64,000 nucleotides of DNA from contig MNCI01000651.1 in assembly GCA_015680685.1 (NCBI GenBank), forward strand, positions 1,067,507-1,131,506, given 5' to 3'. Both the position numbers and the translations under genes were made by a program. This DNA is from Gnetum montanum (taxonomy: Eukaryota > Streptophyta > Gnetopsida > Gnetales > Gnetaceae). Shown here one piece after another: positions 1 through 9,769 of this stretch. Each line of letters begins with the position of its first letter. The first letter of the stretch is position 1. The notes under the pieces were generated by a model. That model was not told where the DNA came from. It ran no database searches and was given only the letters and a program-made list of their open reading frames with translations.

Positions 1-95
1 TCCATAGGCTCTAGGAATGTCATTTGGAACAAGAGTTAAAGTCTTAACTGCAATAATTTACCAAAAAGAAAACAATGTGTCAACCAAAATATGAA

Positions 96-443
96 CTACT
101 GATACAACCGGAAATGAGGTGAATAATGGAGGAAGAATGACGGAAAGGAGAAAATGGAATGGAGTCTCAAGAACAAGGTGGTGTATAGCCCCTTGTGTGT
201 TTCATGATTAATGTAACTTAGTAGATCCCATTCCAAGTCTGGCCTCAAACAAACCACATCCAATGACTTCGCATCAATGCATTTGGCCAATCCATCCTCT
301 TGAATAATAAGAATGCCTTCACCCAAGAGCCACCACCATTCCGATGAAACAAAGGAGGAGAGAATGGGAAGCGAGNAACAGTAAGAAAACTCAAGAAGAA
401 AACATCCAAGCACCCAAGAGAATGGCCAACACAAATGCATCAA
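96..443 (-). other. Unassigned 115-codon ORF in the 3' tail of element 1
   Basis: The minus-strand ORF starts with a hydrophobic stretch (residues 4-22) resembling a signal peptide and includes one ambiguous codon at the N at 376. It lies in the region after integrase where Athila-group elements can carry an env-like ORF. I recognise no domain, and the length could arise by chance in a retroelement tail. No function is proposed. Confidence 0.2.
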
Positions 444-744
444 GTTCCCTTGAAGTTACACCCTTTTCAAGCCTTAAGTCCTTCCTTAGTTTGAGAAATT
501 CCCACTCACCGATTCATTGATGGTTCTTATTAGAAAGGAACTGTACAATTCCAAGCTAAGAGAGACCATAGAGATTTGTGGACGAATGGATGAAGTGGAC
601 TCATTGCCTGTCATATCAAAAGAAACATACCTTAGTATCAACATCATAACTTAAAGGTAAAAACCAAACATTAGCAATCAATAGGAAAATAGTTCATACC
701 ATCATGAAGAACACTTATTAAATGACAAACTTACAAGATGGATA

Positions 745-763
745 ACACACACACACACACACA
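745..763. repeat. (AC)n microsatellite
   Basis: An uninterrupted AC dinucleotide run of about nine units in the noncoding tail of element 1. Confidence 0.9.
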
Positions 764-999
764 AAGAAATGCAAAAGTATGAATGATGTTGTAAAACAAA
801 AACAAGAAAAGTTAAAGAAATTTGTAAAACAAAAATGTGTAAAAAATGTGTAAAATAAAAACTTAAAAGAACTAAGGGTTCCAAATGGTTAGCGTAGGTG
901 GCCATCTCCCCCTTGACTAAATTGAAAGGGAGAGATCCAAAATAATGAGCGAGGTTGTCCATTATCAGAGGTGTAATTTGCACTGGCTATTCTTGATTC

Positions 1000-2070
1000 A
1001 CGGAAGGGTTTTGTTTGTTACACATTGACCAGTAACCTCTTATCTGGGCTTTCAGGCTTGTATATTGTCATGGCTCCTAAGGAAAAGGTCGTATGAATAA
1101 TATAATGTCCTTCCCACAATGTTTGAAATTTCGTATGTTGTGGTACATGCGTGGGGTTCCAGTAAAGGACCTTATCTCTTGGTTGGTACTTAACCCTTCG
1201 AATTCTTAAGTCATGATGCTACTTGTTATGTGCCTTATGCAACTCATTTGATGACAAAGCAACCAATCTATTCTCGTCCAGCACGTTCAGAGTTGTCAAT
1301 CTTTGTTTTTGTGCTAGGTCGAGGTCAAGGTGAAGGTCACATGCCATGGATAGTATATAGAGCTCAGTTTGTATAGGGAGCTTTAGCAATTTTTCGTATA
1401 CTAACTCATAGGGAGAGTAGCCTGTAGGGAGTTTCCAAGTGGAGCAGTATGCCCAAAGAGCATCATTCAGTTTTATGCTTCAATCTCACCTAAAGTTGCT
1501 AATTGTTCTTGTTAATATTCTCATAATCTCCCGATTCGTGACCTTGGCTTGGCCATTAGCTTGGGGGTGATAAGGTGTGGTCAACTTATGTTCAACCCCT
1601 AAGTGTTGCATTAATTTGTGAAAGGTTGCACCTATAAAATGTGTTCCATTATCAGAGATGAGTGCACGCGGCACACCAAACCTGTTTACGATTTGTTGTT
1701 TACAAATCGTGCAGCCGTAGACGATGTATAGTCTTTTACAACAGCTGCTTCAACCCACTTAGTTAAATAGTCAACAGCAATAATGATATAAGCTCTTCCA
1801 TTGGACATTGGTGTAATGGGCCCCATAAAATCTATTCCCCAAATGTCGAAGGGTTCCAAAGGTTGAATCCATTATTGCAGACCCTCTATCCTAGTAGTCA
1901 TACCACCATCATGCTGACAACGCTCACAAGATTGGACAAATTGATGGGCATCCCAAAATAGCGTTGGCCAGTAGTATCCGGCAAGTAGGATCTTCATGGT
2001 CGTTTGTCTCCCTACATAGTGGCCCCCATAGGGTCCCTCATGAGCATCTTGGAGAACTCTCAATTAATCC
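1000..2070 (-). pseudogene. Element 1 integrase (zinc-binding and DDE core)
   Basis: Integrase would insert the cDNA into host DNA. The H2C2 zinc-binding domain is at 1872-2063, with the two histidines of HEGPYGGH and the two cysteines of CERC. The core follows with WGIDFMGP around the first catalytic Asp (about 1800-1850), SDNGTHF for the second (about 1640) and TNRE for the Glu (about 1530). A C-terminal part runs on to about 1000. Stops and a frameshift interrupt the core near 1690. No chromodomain is visible after it, which fits Athila/Tat rather than a chromovirus. Confidence 0.85.
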
Positions 2071-2329
2071 TCATCAGGCACACACCATCAAACCAAGCTG
2101 TTAGGACAGACTTTATAGAGTTGTCTCTTGATTTCAATGAAGTACTTGGTTTTGTGAAGAAACTATTGCTTCTTCCTAAATTCCAACCCCTATGGTGTTT
2201 GTTGGGAAAGGAGATAAGTAAGAATGCTACTATACCAAGTTGTTCCTGTGGGTTGGTTATTCACTACACCAGCAAAGAGGGTTTTGTCAGGAAAATGATC
2301 AGATATGGCATATTCATCCTCTTTGTTGT

Positions 2330-3985
2330 CCCAGTGCAATCGAGATAAATGATTGGCAACTACGTTCTCGGTGCCCTTTTGATCTACTATCATTAGATTG
2401 AACTCCTAAAGGATTACCAACCAACGTATAATATGAGGGATAATCGTTGGCTTATTCATAAGGAACCTAATTGCACTATGATATATATGAATGTATACTT
2501 TGTAGCTTAATACATAGTGCCTAAATTTTTCTAGTGCAAACACTACAGCCATTAATTCCTTTTCCGTAGTTATGTAGTTGAGTTATGCACCGGAAATACT
2601 CTTACTCACACAGTGGATGTAATAAGGGTGTTTTTGTTCATCTAACTGTGTTAGTACGACTCCTAAGGCATAATTAGATGCATCGGTCATTATATGAAAT
2701 GGCCTAGACCAGTCAGGGGCTTGTAGAATAGGGGTTTCCACAAGCCTTTTTTTAGAGTTTGGAATGCTCGTTCACATTCCCTGGTCCATTCAAAGGCTGC
2801 ATCTTTTTTCGTTAGTTCTACCAACAGTTTGGCAATCTTGGAGAAGTTCTCGATAAATCTCCTATAGTAGCCAATGTGTCCAAGGAATGATCAAATGTCT
2901 TTGACTATTTCTGGTTGTCAAGTGATTCCTTGGATGACCTTAACTTTTTTTGGATCTACCTCTATTTCTGATTGTGAAAATTTATGCCCCAGTACTATGC
3001 CCTCTTGAACCATCAGATGGCTTTTCTGCTAGTTGAGCTTTAGGTTGGTTTCAACGCATCATTTCAACACTTGCTCTAACTAGTCTAGGGCTTGATCAAA
3101 GCTTGTCCCATAAGTGGAGAAGTCATCCATAAAGACTTCTGCTCCGTTACCTATTTTCTATTGAAATATGCTTAGAACTAATCGTTGGAATGTGGCAGGG
3201 GCATTGCACAAGCCAAATGGCATTTGTTTATATGCAAACGTTCCCCAAGGACTGGTGAACGTTGTTTTGACCTGGTCTTCTAGTGTGATTCGTATTTGGT
3301 TGTACCCACTATAACCATACTGAGAACTGTAGTAGCAATGCCCCGCTATAGTGTCTAAGACTTGGTCAACAAATGGCAATGGGAAGTGATCCTTGAATGT
3401 TGCCATATTTAATAGCCTAAAGTCTATACATACCCTCCATTTGCCTTCTTTTTTAGGTACGATTACTAGAGGACTAACCCATTTGCTATCAGCAATGGGA
3501 TAAATGAACCCAGTCTTGAGAAGTTGCTCTATTTCTTCTTTCACTATTTGTTTCAACTTCGGGTTCAATCACCTTTGCGGTTATTTTTGAGGCTTCATGG
3601 AGGGGTCCGTGTAAATCCTATGCTAGCATATCCTAGGATTGATTCTAATTAATTCAGGGTATGACCAAGCAAAGGTTGTTGACCATTTATTTATCACCTT
3701 TAGCAAACTCTCTTTTTGCTTGGAAGCAAGCTTTGGGTTGATTATTACCAGTTTTCCATTTTGCAGGGTCATGTATTCCAGATCGGTGGGTAATGGTTTT
3801 AAATCTAGGGGCTCTTGTTTAAATTCCTCAGGAATCTCCAACTTCCCCCAGTTAATTTTTTCAGAGTCAAGGGCTTGAAGTTGGCAATGAACTTGCTCAA
3901 GTGCATCTACACTTTCAATGTAAGCACTAATTATGCCCTCAGTCAGTTCCATGCATGTTATCGAGTTGCTCTCTTGATCACCCAT
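2330..3985 (-). pseudogene. Element 1 reverse transcriptase and RNase H
   Basis: RT and RNase H copy the element RNA into DNA. A linker typical of this lineage lies at 3623-3985 (PLPTDLEY, FAWSYPEL). The RT fingers and palm are at 3158-3568, with PKKEGKWRVCIDFR, KDHFPLPFVDQ and MPFGLCNAPATFQR. The catalytic motif reads FMDD at about 3121-3136, the FxDD form usual in this group. RNase H follows to 2340, with TDASNYALG, TTEKELMAVV and the tail block NHLSRL. In-frame stops, mostly TAG, and a break after the FQ of 3158 inactivate it. Confidence 0.88.
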
Positions 3986-4102
3986 CAGCCACTAGGTGTT
4001 TTCTTGTCATGTGGCTACTGCATATAGGCACTTTTGTATGTTAATGTCTTGTGCACACCAATTGCATGTAGGCAATGTTAAACTTTGCATCACCCATGAT
4101 TT

Positions 4103-4825
4103 CTACACGCAATGGCACCCTATGTCACTATATGCGATGCATGGAACTCTCTCCTTCTCAATCTTTCCAAAAGTATTTTTCTTGGATATTTCTAGGGAAA
4201 GATTGCAGATTCCTAGGCATGCATCTATTGTACTCAGCCATGCCCTTCCCATTATTATCAAGAAGTCTCCTTTGTCATTGTTTATTTGGATCACCAAGAA
4301 ATCAGCTGGGTATGACCAACCACCCACGGTGGTAACAATGTCCTCAACCTATCCCAAGGGAATGGTGATGGACTGGTTAGCCAGCTCTAAGCAAATATTA
4401 CTCTTCTTGAGTGGAGGTAGGTTCTAAGTTTTATAAAATTCTTGTGAAATGAGGCTGACTCCGGAGCCTGAGTCAAGAAGAGCCTTATGAGGTTCATTCC
4501 TAGCAACTTGAAGATAAATTAGGGGCCTCCCAGGATCAAAGAATTTCTTAGGAAGGTGGCCTACCTTAATCCAATCGGTAACGGTATGTGTTAACATAAC
4601 TGTGTGCATTGGCCTCACTTTTTGGTTTGAAGGGGGTCCCAAAACTTTATTTGGTACAGAGGTGTTGAGATTTTCACCTGCTTGTGAGGGCGAGGGCTTG
4701 GTTGGATTTTTGGTTCTGAAGAAGGGTCTTTTCAGCATAATATTATCAGGACCAACTGAGAATTGAGGATTGGGAGCCCTCGTGACATTGGATTGCTGCG
4801 GTTGAGTGGGAAATACCCTTGGCAT
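4103..4825 (-). pseudogene. Element 1 aspartic protease
   Basis: A pepsin-like retroviral protease that would process Gag-Pol. The active-site block LLDSGSGVSLIS is at about 4450-4485 on the minus strand, and the second conserved block, IIMGRAWLST, is near 4230. A proline-rich linker joins it to gag upstream. A stop after the active site (4424) and a frame change before 4327 break the domain. Confidence 0.8.
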
Positions 4826-4829
4826 TGTT

Positions 4830-7126
4830 GGAGTGGTTGCTGGTGGAGCTACTAGCGTAAGAGGTGTGGGTGGATTCGGAGGATGGCATGCATGCGGAGT
4901 GTCCCTTCCAGGAGGGGAAGTCTGAAAATACTATTGAACTGGGTAGTGACGTTGTAGGGTTACATGACCCATAGAGTCACTTGGAAAAACCGGCTACTAC
5001 ACGTAATAACCATATGGGTTCGGCTGCTAGTAAGGGTATTTTTGTCTAGGCGGTGACATCCCCCATGACTGTGGGTGTTGTCACTACTGATGCTGCCTAA
5101 TAGGTTGTGGTGGAGTTCCACTTGGATAGTACGTTAACGGTTGGTGGAACTATCTCAGGTTACCTTGGGGATAAGGTAACCTTTGGGGTGCCTACTGTCT
5201 GTTAAGTCTTGGGTTAAGTGCATACACCCTAGACTCTTGTAGATGTGAGATGATTGGACAACATCCCTTAGGATGGTCATATTGGCAGATCTCACATCCA
5301 CCATCATTGTCTATGTCAGAATCCACAACCTCATCAGAGATAGTAATTTTTCCCTTACCCTTGTCATGTGCATGGCCTGCATCTCTCCGCTTTTTCTTAT
5401 CAAAGTCACTACCTCGTTCCACCTTAGACTCCTCTACGATTTCTAGGATAGTTTCAAGTCTAGAGTCTAAGGAATCCCATAATTGATCCACCTTAGTTGA
5501 CACTTCGGTTGTTAACTTCTAAAGCAACAAGGTTTTTCTATTCACCAACTCTTCGAGTGGTGACTCGTCCTCCTCAACACAAAATTTCACTTCCTTCTTT
5601 CGAAGCGAAGGATCACGGTTATATTCCTCCGCGCTCTCTCTTTTCCATAGCTCCCCTTCTTCTTTGGCTACTTGCTCCAACAATCAATGAATCTCATTGG
5701 CTCTAAGCTTAGATAGTCTCCCTTGGGCATAAGTCCCAAGGGTTCTCCTAGTCTCATGTCTTAGCCCATCCACGAGGTGGTGTACTTGATCCGGTTGTGC
5801 ATAACCATGGCCTGGGCAACGATGTAGCAATGCATAGTATCGGCCCATCGCAGCATCCAAGGGTTCGTGATTACCCTGCTTTCATCCTTGGATCTGCTTA
5901 CGCAAGTTAGACACTCTGGAGTATGTTTGGTATTTATCGTTGAACAATTCTAACATCGTACACCATCTCCTAATGGTTTCTAGCTCTAAGGATGAGTACC
6001 AACTCTCTACTTCCTTTATGAGTGTCCTAGGAAACAACTTTAGTTTTTGCCACTCATTTTCTATATTTTGCAAGGTGCAGACATCGTGGAATGCCTGTAA
6101 ATTATTTTGTAGATTAGCGTTGTATCCTCCTTCAAAGCGTGGGATATTATTCTTATCTAATCTTTTAATCCGACTATCTTTTTCATGCCTTGTGGGTATT
6201 CTCACTACCTCCATTATATCTAGCATACTTCATGTTGCAAGTAGGGGCTCTTCATGATCATCTCTTTCATGATGTCTATGATGTCTACGTTGTTCCCTAC
6301 TTTCCCTTCATTCATGCCTTGATTCTCTTGACTAGCCTTGTCCTCTCTCTTGACTTTCTCGTAGAGGTCTCTCATTTTGCCTACCCTTATCCTCACCATT
6401 ATGTTCCTTATGGCTGTGCCCAGATGTGGAAGGAAAGGGTGAGTGATGTGATGAAGGGGAAGAAGAAGGAGAACCATTTCCATGACGATGTTTCTCACCT
6501 TCTCTTCTGTGACTACGGCCCCGATCATGATGACGATCTAAGTGCCCATCCTTGTCATGTGTTGTTGTTCCCTCAATGAATAGTTGGTGTTCAGGGGGAT
6601 CAGAACCAGGGTTGTGTATCGTAGAGCACAGGTTCTAATACCTCACCTCCTCACCATCGTTAGGAAGGGGAACATCATTTGATGGAGAACCCGTTATGAG
6701 TGGTTCACCATCTCCAATTTCACTTAGGATGTGTGGGATCCCTTTGCCCTTCAACAGTGTATGGTGGCTCTTCTTTCGTGAGTCCCTTAAACGTTGTGCT
6801 TCTATGGGATGATAATCCCTTATGTTGAAATCACCTACAACATATTTAGCATATAGCTGTGTCATGCCAATCTGTGCAAGAGCACAGAGGAGCATGTTTG
6901 GGACTAAACGATTTGGAGGTAACACTATGTTACCTTGCAAGTCCCTCCATCACAGCTGTTCATCCTGATGGAGGATAAAAGTGAAATAGGGTATATACTC
7001 ATCGTGATGAGTATACACTACCCGATGTTGTTGAGGAACTGGCGGTTCACGGTTATGTGTGTTAGACTGCCGACTGTTTCTTGTATGATCCCTAGGTGGT
7101 GAAATGTGCTTATGAGAAGAAGACAT
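4830..7126 (-). pseudogene. Element 1 gag
   Basis: Gag forms the virus-like particle and packages RNA. The start chosen is the ATG at 7124-7126, about 125 nt after the primer binding site; the N-terminus is Ser/His-rich. The capsid-like core (5882-6226) has IPRFEGGYN and a helical region. Near 5259-5298 lies a zinc-knuckle-like CEICQYDHPKGCC, spaced C-X2-C-X3-H-X3-C rather than the usual C-X2-C-X4-H-X4-C. A Pro/Gln-rich tail runs into protease. The same core and knuckle region are recognisable in element 2 at 20,041-21,060. Several stops and frame changes are present. Confidence 0.8.
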
Positions 7127-7250
7127 CTTGATTTAATTTGGTGTGCTATTAACCATTATATAATTTTTTATTTAATTAACCCTAAGGGTTTGTTTAAGCT
7201 CCCAACAACGTGGATAATTTCCTATGTTCGACTTAGCGCACAAACACTTC

Positions 7251-7270
7251 GTCCCCGGCAACAGCACCAA
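7251..7270 (-). promoter_or_regulatory. Primer binding site of element 1
   Basis: On the minus strand the site reads TTGGTGCTGTTGCCGGGGAC. This is the TTGGYGCYGTTGCCGGGGA core typical of Athila/Tat-group primer binding sites, with two C-to-T changes. It directly follows the ...CA end of the LTR at 7271 and fixes the LTR boundary. Confidence 0.85.
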
Positions 7271-7795
7271 TGATGAGTGGCAAGGTACCCCTACACTCAA
7301 CCATATGAATACAAGCGTTAGACACGCAATCTAGTCAAACTCTGTAGACTAAGTGCCTACATGCCTCATGGAACACTTAAGGTTAATCGTTTGTTATCTT
7401 CCTAGACTTACTTGTATTTGTCACGGTTGTATGGTTAAGTAAGTCTGAGGTATGTGATTTTTATATATTTTCTATTTTATCTCCTATGCTAATAAGGTGA
7501 AGGATGAAGAGACTAATTCACTAACTTTAACTGATGAGTCGCGAGGTACCCCTACACTCAACCATACAATACAAGCGTGCACGCGCGATCCGGTCGAACT
7601 CCGCAGACTAAATGCCTTAACACCACAAGAAACACTTGGGGTTAATCGTTCGTTGTCTTCCCAGGCTTGCTTGTAAGTGTCACGGTGTATGGTTAAGCAA
7701 GTCTGAGGTATGTGATTTTTTTGGTATTTTTCGGTTTATCTTCTATGCTATCAGAGGAAAGGGTTGAGAAACTAAGCTAACTCTAACTAATGTCC
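7271..7795. repeat. Tandem duplication of ~260 bp in the element 1 LTR
   Basis: Two copies start with TGATGAGT at 7271 and 7532 and share blocks such as GGTACCCCTACACTCAACCA and AAGTCTGAGGTATGTGATTT. Copy 1 differs from copy 2 largely by C-to-T or G-to-A changes at CpG sites (copy 2 reads GCGCGATCCGGTCGAACTCC where copy 1 has A or T), the mark of methylcytosine deamination. Either the LTR end was duplicated or one LTR inserted next to another. Confidence 0.8.
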
Positions 7796-7939
7796 TAAGT
7801 CTAAATTAACTAGCGTCAGCATCCGTTCCCACTTACCGGACACACCCTGAACTATGCAACTGTGGCTTACCAAACGCTAATCGTTACTGGGATCACCACA
7901 CGTAACGCAAGTGCTCGAAGTGGTCGTACTGAGGCACCT

Positions 7940-8235
7940 ATTTAGCTTAAGTGTGATAAGCAGCCGATTCCTTAGCTAGCCGTACACACCCGTGGGTGCT
8001 CGTAACTAAGTCGTACTTATCACACGTTCTAGCCTAGCAATGAGTAGCCGATTCCTTGACTAGCCGTACACATTGGACTACCACTGGGATTACCAAGCGC
8101 AGAATCCTGGAATACGCTACTGGGTTACCAAGCAGCCAATGCTCGTAATCAAGTCGTACTCATGCGTTGCGACAAGCAGCCGATTCCTTGACTAGCCGTA
8201 CACGTCCGTAGACGCTCGTAATCAAGTCGTACTTG
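7940..8235. repeat. Short interspersed repeats in the element 1 LTR
   Basis: AGCCGATTCCTT followed by ASCTAGCCGTACAC occurs three times (about 7962, 8047, 8167). The partner block GCTCGTAAYYAAGTCGTACT occurs three times (about 7999, 8141, 8214). The blocks alternate, with partial units between them. The pattern suggests a modular U3-type regulatory array, not a uniform minisatellite. Confidence 0.75.
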
Positions 8236-8269
8236 TGCGCACTAGGAAAGCAGTAAATAAACAACAATA

Positions 8270-8745
8270 AAACCATGTACTGCAAGGTTTATTGAATCAA
8301 GTTCGTCTTTATTGCCGTACACAACTTGGGTTCAGGTTACAAGCTGCTCGAATAAAGAGCCGTTCACTCTAGGACTCCTACTGCGGGCACATGGGAAAAA
8401 TTCTAACTCTGGAGTGATCAATCTGCCAGAGCTTCGCTACTTCTAGCCAGGATTGGGAAATGAAGGGAGTGTCTAGAGCTTCGCTACTTCTAGCCAGAGA
8501 TTTAATTAACTAATAAAGCATTTAAAAGATAAATAATAAATAAAGTCCTATTTAGCCTATTCCATGTACTGCAAGGTTTATCCAAGAAGTTCGTCTTTAT
8601 TTCCATACACAAACTTGTGTTCAGGTACAATATTTGCTCGAATAAAGATCCGTTCACTTTGGAGTTCCTACTGTAGGCACATGGAAATTATTCTATTTCT
8701 AGAGAGGTAAAACTGCCAGAGTTTCACTATGGTCTGGGCCTAGAA
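8270..8745. repeat. Direct duplication of ~190 bp in the element 1 LTR
   Basis: Two copies begin with CCATGTACTGCAAGGTTTAT (8274 and 8563). They share AAGTTCGTCTTTATT, GCTCGAATAAAGA, CCGTTCACT and an end near CTGCCAGAG. A smaller repeat, AGAGCTTCGCTACTTCTAGC, occurs twice in copy 1 (about 8430 and 8475). AATAAA motifs recur, so this part could carry the R/polyadenylation region. Confidence 0.75.
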
Positions 8746-8775
8746 TGAGAAACAGGGGAGAGTCGCCTCTTATTT

Positions 8776-9769
8776 GATATCACATCCCATCAATAAGTGA
8801 GCTTAAAATGGTTCTACAAGCCACGTAAGCTCAAGAAACACTTTGTCATTTCAGACAGCTTGTAGAAGCAAAAAGTGGTTCTATGAACTGGTTCTACAAA
8901 GTAACCACATAGCCACTCTACCACGTCAAATCCTTTTATGGAGCAAGCTTGTAAAGCATAAAAATAGTTTTATTCTACAAACCAAATCTCAGGACCATGA
9001 AAGAATACAATTAAATTTATGCACATGCTCACTAAATTTTTAATCTAGCTTAAAATACTAAGTAAAAGGCTAAAACATATAATACAATTTGTAGAGCAAG
9101 AATCTGGTTCTACAAGATAGCTCAAGAAACACTTCGCCACATTAGCCTAAAAGAAGGAGATCGTTTGTAAAGCTAAAATTTGACTCTACTAGCAAACATA
9201 GGAATGGCTCTTACACATTAGCTACTTTGTAAAACAAATATATGGAGCTTAAATTTAGCTTTTTAAGAATATTTCAAAAGGACTCTATAAGTTGACATTA
9301 GCGTTAAAATAAAGCTACAATGATAAGAATAGGTCACGATATTAAAACCTAAACCCTTAAGCATTAAACAAAGTAGCTCAACAGAATTGATGCTTGTAAC
9401 ATGTGTCAAAAATTGAATCGAACATCCTATTCAAAGTGAGCAAATTAGAGAATAAATCTCTAAATATTAATAAGTAAGGTCTAAAAAAATTTCCAACATA
9501 CAACCATTAACAAATAGAGTTAGAAACTAAAACAAAGCTAACAGCTTAAACAGATCCAAAAGAAGAGATAGAGCAATCATTAAATAGTGTAGACAAGCTT
9601 TAGAATCCTTAGGAAAATAGTTAAGATGTCACATAATGAGAATTAAGAGGCTCCCCAAAAGTTTTAGAATGTCAATGCCTCTGAATTCATATAGTAGTTC
9701 AAATTGAACATCTATCAGCTCTATCAAATAATTGATATAGCACACCTAGAGCTACAAGTAGAAGAGGTA
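8776..9769. other. AT-rich DNA with no recognised gene
   Basis: No coding similarity is seen. GGTTCTACAAG followed by a form of CTCAAGAAACACTT occurs twice (about 8813 and 9103), so the stretch is repeat-derived. It may be the outer end of the element 1 LTR or the flank of the element carrying ORF-X. Confidence 0.4.

Larger units (their letters stand above)
1..7270 (-). mobile_element. Element 1: internal region of a degenerate Athila/Tat-type Ty3 LTR retrotransposon
   Basis: Read on the minus strand from 7270 downwards, the order is primer binding site, gag, aspartic protease, reverse transcriptase, RNase H and integrase, the Ty3/gypsy order. The RT blocks (DHFPLPF, PFGLCNAPATFQR) and the integrase block PYHPQANGQ are of the Athila/Tat type. 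Stops and frameshifts break every domain, so the copy is dead. The 3' LTR is not in the window; the element runs off the left edge. A noncoding tail of about 1 kb follows integrase (1-1000), as in elements 2 and 3. A single N at 376 is an assembly ambiguity. Confidence 0.9.
7271..8775 (-). repeat. 5' LTR of element 1 (outer end uncertain)
   Basis: The inner end is fixed by the plus-strand TGATGAGT directly abutting the primer binding site. The sequence is built from internal duplications (separate entries) and is richer in CpG than the flanking DNA. The partner LTR lies outside the window, so the outer boundary is not defined; the repeats stop at about 8750 and AT-rich DNA follows. Confidence 0.65.

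Noticed and set aside
7940-8235. CRISPR-like array
   Set aside because: The blocks are unequal, unevenly spaced and embedded in a plant LTR; no cas genes, and the window is eukaryotic.
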